Origin: Deltaproteobacteria bacterium
GTDB lineage: Bacteria; Desulfobacterota; Binatia; DP-6
Assembly (NCBI GenBank): GCA_005888095.1
Contig: VBKF01000098.1
Span: 35,281 to 99,280, forward strand
Length of the DNA stretch: 64,000 bases
Direction of reading: 5' to 3'
Shown in pieces: positions 62,746 to 64,000 of this stretch. The translations under genes were made by a program, and so were the position numbers. The notes below the pieces were generated by a model. The model ran no database searches and was not told the DNA's origin. It saw only the letters and a program-made list of their open reading frames with translations. The number at the start of each line of letters is the position of its first letter. Position 1 is the first letter of the stretch.

Positions 62746-63933
62746 ATGACCCGCGTCCTGGACGGCATCCGCGTGCTCGAGGTGGCCGAGTGGGGCTTCG
62801 TGCCCTCGGCGGGGACCGTGCTCGGCGACTGGGGCGCGGAGGTGATCAAGGTCGAGCACCCGCGCTTCGGCGATCCGATCCGCGGCCTCATCACCGGCGG
62901 GCTGATCCCCGGCGCGTCGGGCCGGAACTTCATCGTCGAGCAGCTCGGCCGGAACAAGCGCAGCATCGGCCTGGACCTGGCCAAACCCGCCGGCCGCGAG
63001 CTGCTGGACCGCTTCGTCGCGAGCGTCGACGTCTTCCTCACGAGCTTCCTCGACGACGCGCGCGAGCGCCTGCATCTCACGTACGACGACCTCCGCCGCG
63101 TGAACCCGCGGCTCATCTATGCGCGCGGGCACGGGCAGGGGCAGCGCGGCCCCGACGCGCGCCGCGGCGGCTACGACGGCGTCTCGTTCTGGGCGCGCGG
63201 TGGGATCGCCGACCGGCTCTCCGCCACGGGCCAGCCCCACGTGACCCAGCGGCCGGCCTTCGGCGACTTCATCGGCGGCGCCTGCATCGCCGGCGGCGTC
63301 GCCGCCGCCCTCTTCCGGCGCGAGCGGACGGGCGAAGGCTGCGAGGTCGACGTCTCGCTCCTCGGCACGGCCGTGTGGGTGCTGTCGCCCGACATCACGG
63401 CCGCGCTGATGTACGGCTTCATGCTGCCGTCGTCCGGCGACATGCCGCGCGCGCCGAACCCGCTCGTCGGTCCGTACGTCTGCGCCGACGGCAAGCCGAT
63501 CGTCCTCATGATGCTCCAGGTGGGCCGCTTCTGGCCGCACTTCGTCGAGACCATCGGCCGTCCGGACCTGCTCGAGCGCTTCCCCGACCCCGCACCCGAG
63601 CAGAGCGACGCGATCCGCGAGGAGCTGGCGCGGCACTTCGCCACCCGGCCGCGTGAAGACTGGTCGGCGCGGCTGCGCGCCTCGAACTGCATCTGGGGCC
63701 CCTTGCAGACGCCGCTCGAGCTGCCCGACGACCCGCAGGTGCAGGCCAACGGCTACCTGCTCGACGCCGGCAGCGTGCGCCTGTGCGCGAGCCCCGTCCA
63801 GTTCGGCGGCGCACCGCCCACCGTCCGCTGGCCCGCGCAGGAGACCGGCGCCGCCACGGAGGAGGTGCTGCAGGAGCTCGGCTGCTCATGGGAGGAGATC
63901 GCGCGCTGGAAGGACGCCGGCGTGATCTCCTGA
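62746..63933 (+). CDS. CaiB/BaiF family CoA-transferase
   Basis: A 395-residue, single-domain family III CoA-transferase. GIRVLEVAEWGFVPSAGTVLGDWGAEVIKVEHP is the N-terminal CoA-binding part. The candidate catalytic Asp is in PAFGDFIGGACIAGGVAAALF near residue 175. Length and motifs are normal. The substrate is unknown. It is separated from the kinase by the hairpin repeat, and a second, tandem family III enzyme lies just beyond the kinase. Confidence 0.88.
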   Translation: MTRVLDGIRVLEVAEWGFVPSAGTVLGDWGAEVIKVEHPRFGDPIRGLITGGLIPGASGRNFIVEQLGRNKRSIGLDLAKPAGRELLDRFVASVDVFLTSFLDDARERLHLTYDDLRRVNPRLIYARGHGQGQRGPDARRGGYDGVSFWARGGIADRLSATGQPHVTQRPAFGDFIGGACIAGGVAAALFRRERTGEGCEVDVSLLGTAVWVLSPDITAALMYGFMLPSSGDMPRAPNPLVGPYVCADGKPIVLMMLQVGRFWPHFVETIGRPDLLERFPDPAPEQSDAIREELARHFATRPREDWSARLRASNCIWGPLQTPLELPDDPQVQANGYLLDAGSVRLCASPVQFGGAPPTVRWPAQETGAATEEVLQELGCSWEEIARWKDAGVIS

Positions 63934-63948
63934 GCACGCCCACGCGCC

Positions 63949-64000
63949 GTGACGCTTGCCTACCTGCACGGCTTCGCCTCCGGCCCGACCAGCACGAAGG
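63949..64000 (+). CDS. YqiA/UPF0227-like alpha/beta esterase (partial, N-terminus)
   Basis: Only 17 residues are visible, MTLAYLHGFASGPTSTK, ending at the window edge. The L-HGF-S-P-T-K pattern is the start of YqiA/YcfP-type esterases (family: short serine hydrolases of about 190 residues). GTG 63949 is 15 bases after the CoA-transferase stop. Confidence 0.7.
   Translation, partial: MTLAYLHGFASGPTSTK

Overview
The window is very GC-rich, densely packed and single-contig bacterial DNA. Gene content (sigma-54 control of an exopolysaccharide locus, DUF4215/cysteine-rich secreted proteins, a UGA-containing ArsC-like gene, many CoA-transferase and amidohydrolase genes) suggests an uncultured Desulfobacterota, Myxococcota or Binatota-like bacterium. 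This assignment is an inference from gene content, not from a marker gene.

Region 1 (1-29206, almost all minus strand) is a long surface-polysaccharide locus read from high to low coordinates. It opens with a sigma-54 promoter and a NusG/RfaH-like factor. Export and chain-length proteins follow (Wza, Wzz/GumC and a CpsD-like ATPase without the Walker A lysine), then a methyltransferase, an O-antigen ligase/polymerase, glycosyltransferases, two polysaccharide deacetylases, and an FkbH-ACP-MaoC/SDR-acyltransferase module. After these come an asparagine synthase, a fused sugar-phosphate transferase/O-antigen ligase, a sulfatase-like enzyme, a radical SAM enzyme between two GT2s, a GT39-like enzyme and a Wzx-like flippase. 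Most genes overlap by ATGA, GTGA or TGATG, so they are probably translated together.

Region 2 (29500-32280) holds the regulators. A small protein, a degenerate histidine kinase and a sigma-54 activator lie behind a second sigma-54 promoter almost identical in layout to the one at the head of the polysaccharide operon. A strong terminator follows the activator. This points to an autoregulated circuit that switches on the locus.

Region 3 (32500-50450) is a mosaic: HU, a lipoprotein, a glycosyltransferase with a debranching-type glucosidase, an FdhE-like protein, a probable selenoprotein with an in-frame UGA, a DUF35/thiolase pair, a large secreted DUF4215 protein, GT39, a phosphatase, a phosphotriesterase-like enzyme, a DUF218 protein, the glutaredoxin-4/BolA pair and an SPFH protein.

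Region 4 (50450-64000) has a pilin, a beta-helix protein and a 1321-residue cysteine-rich secreted protein, then an amidohydrolase. A small island follows (MazF-type toxin-antitoxin and a decayed amidohydrolase fragment), then three CaiB/BaiF CoA-transferase domains around a NarX-type histidine kinase, and the start of a YqiA-like esterase.

Two repeat families run through the window. One is a ~312-bp element with palindromic terminal inverted repeats, in two copies, each exactly between convergent genes. The other is a ~115-bp multi-hairpin element in three copies, each placed just after a stop codon in the same orientation.
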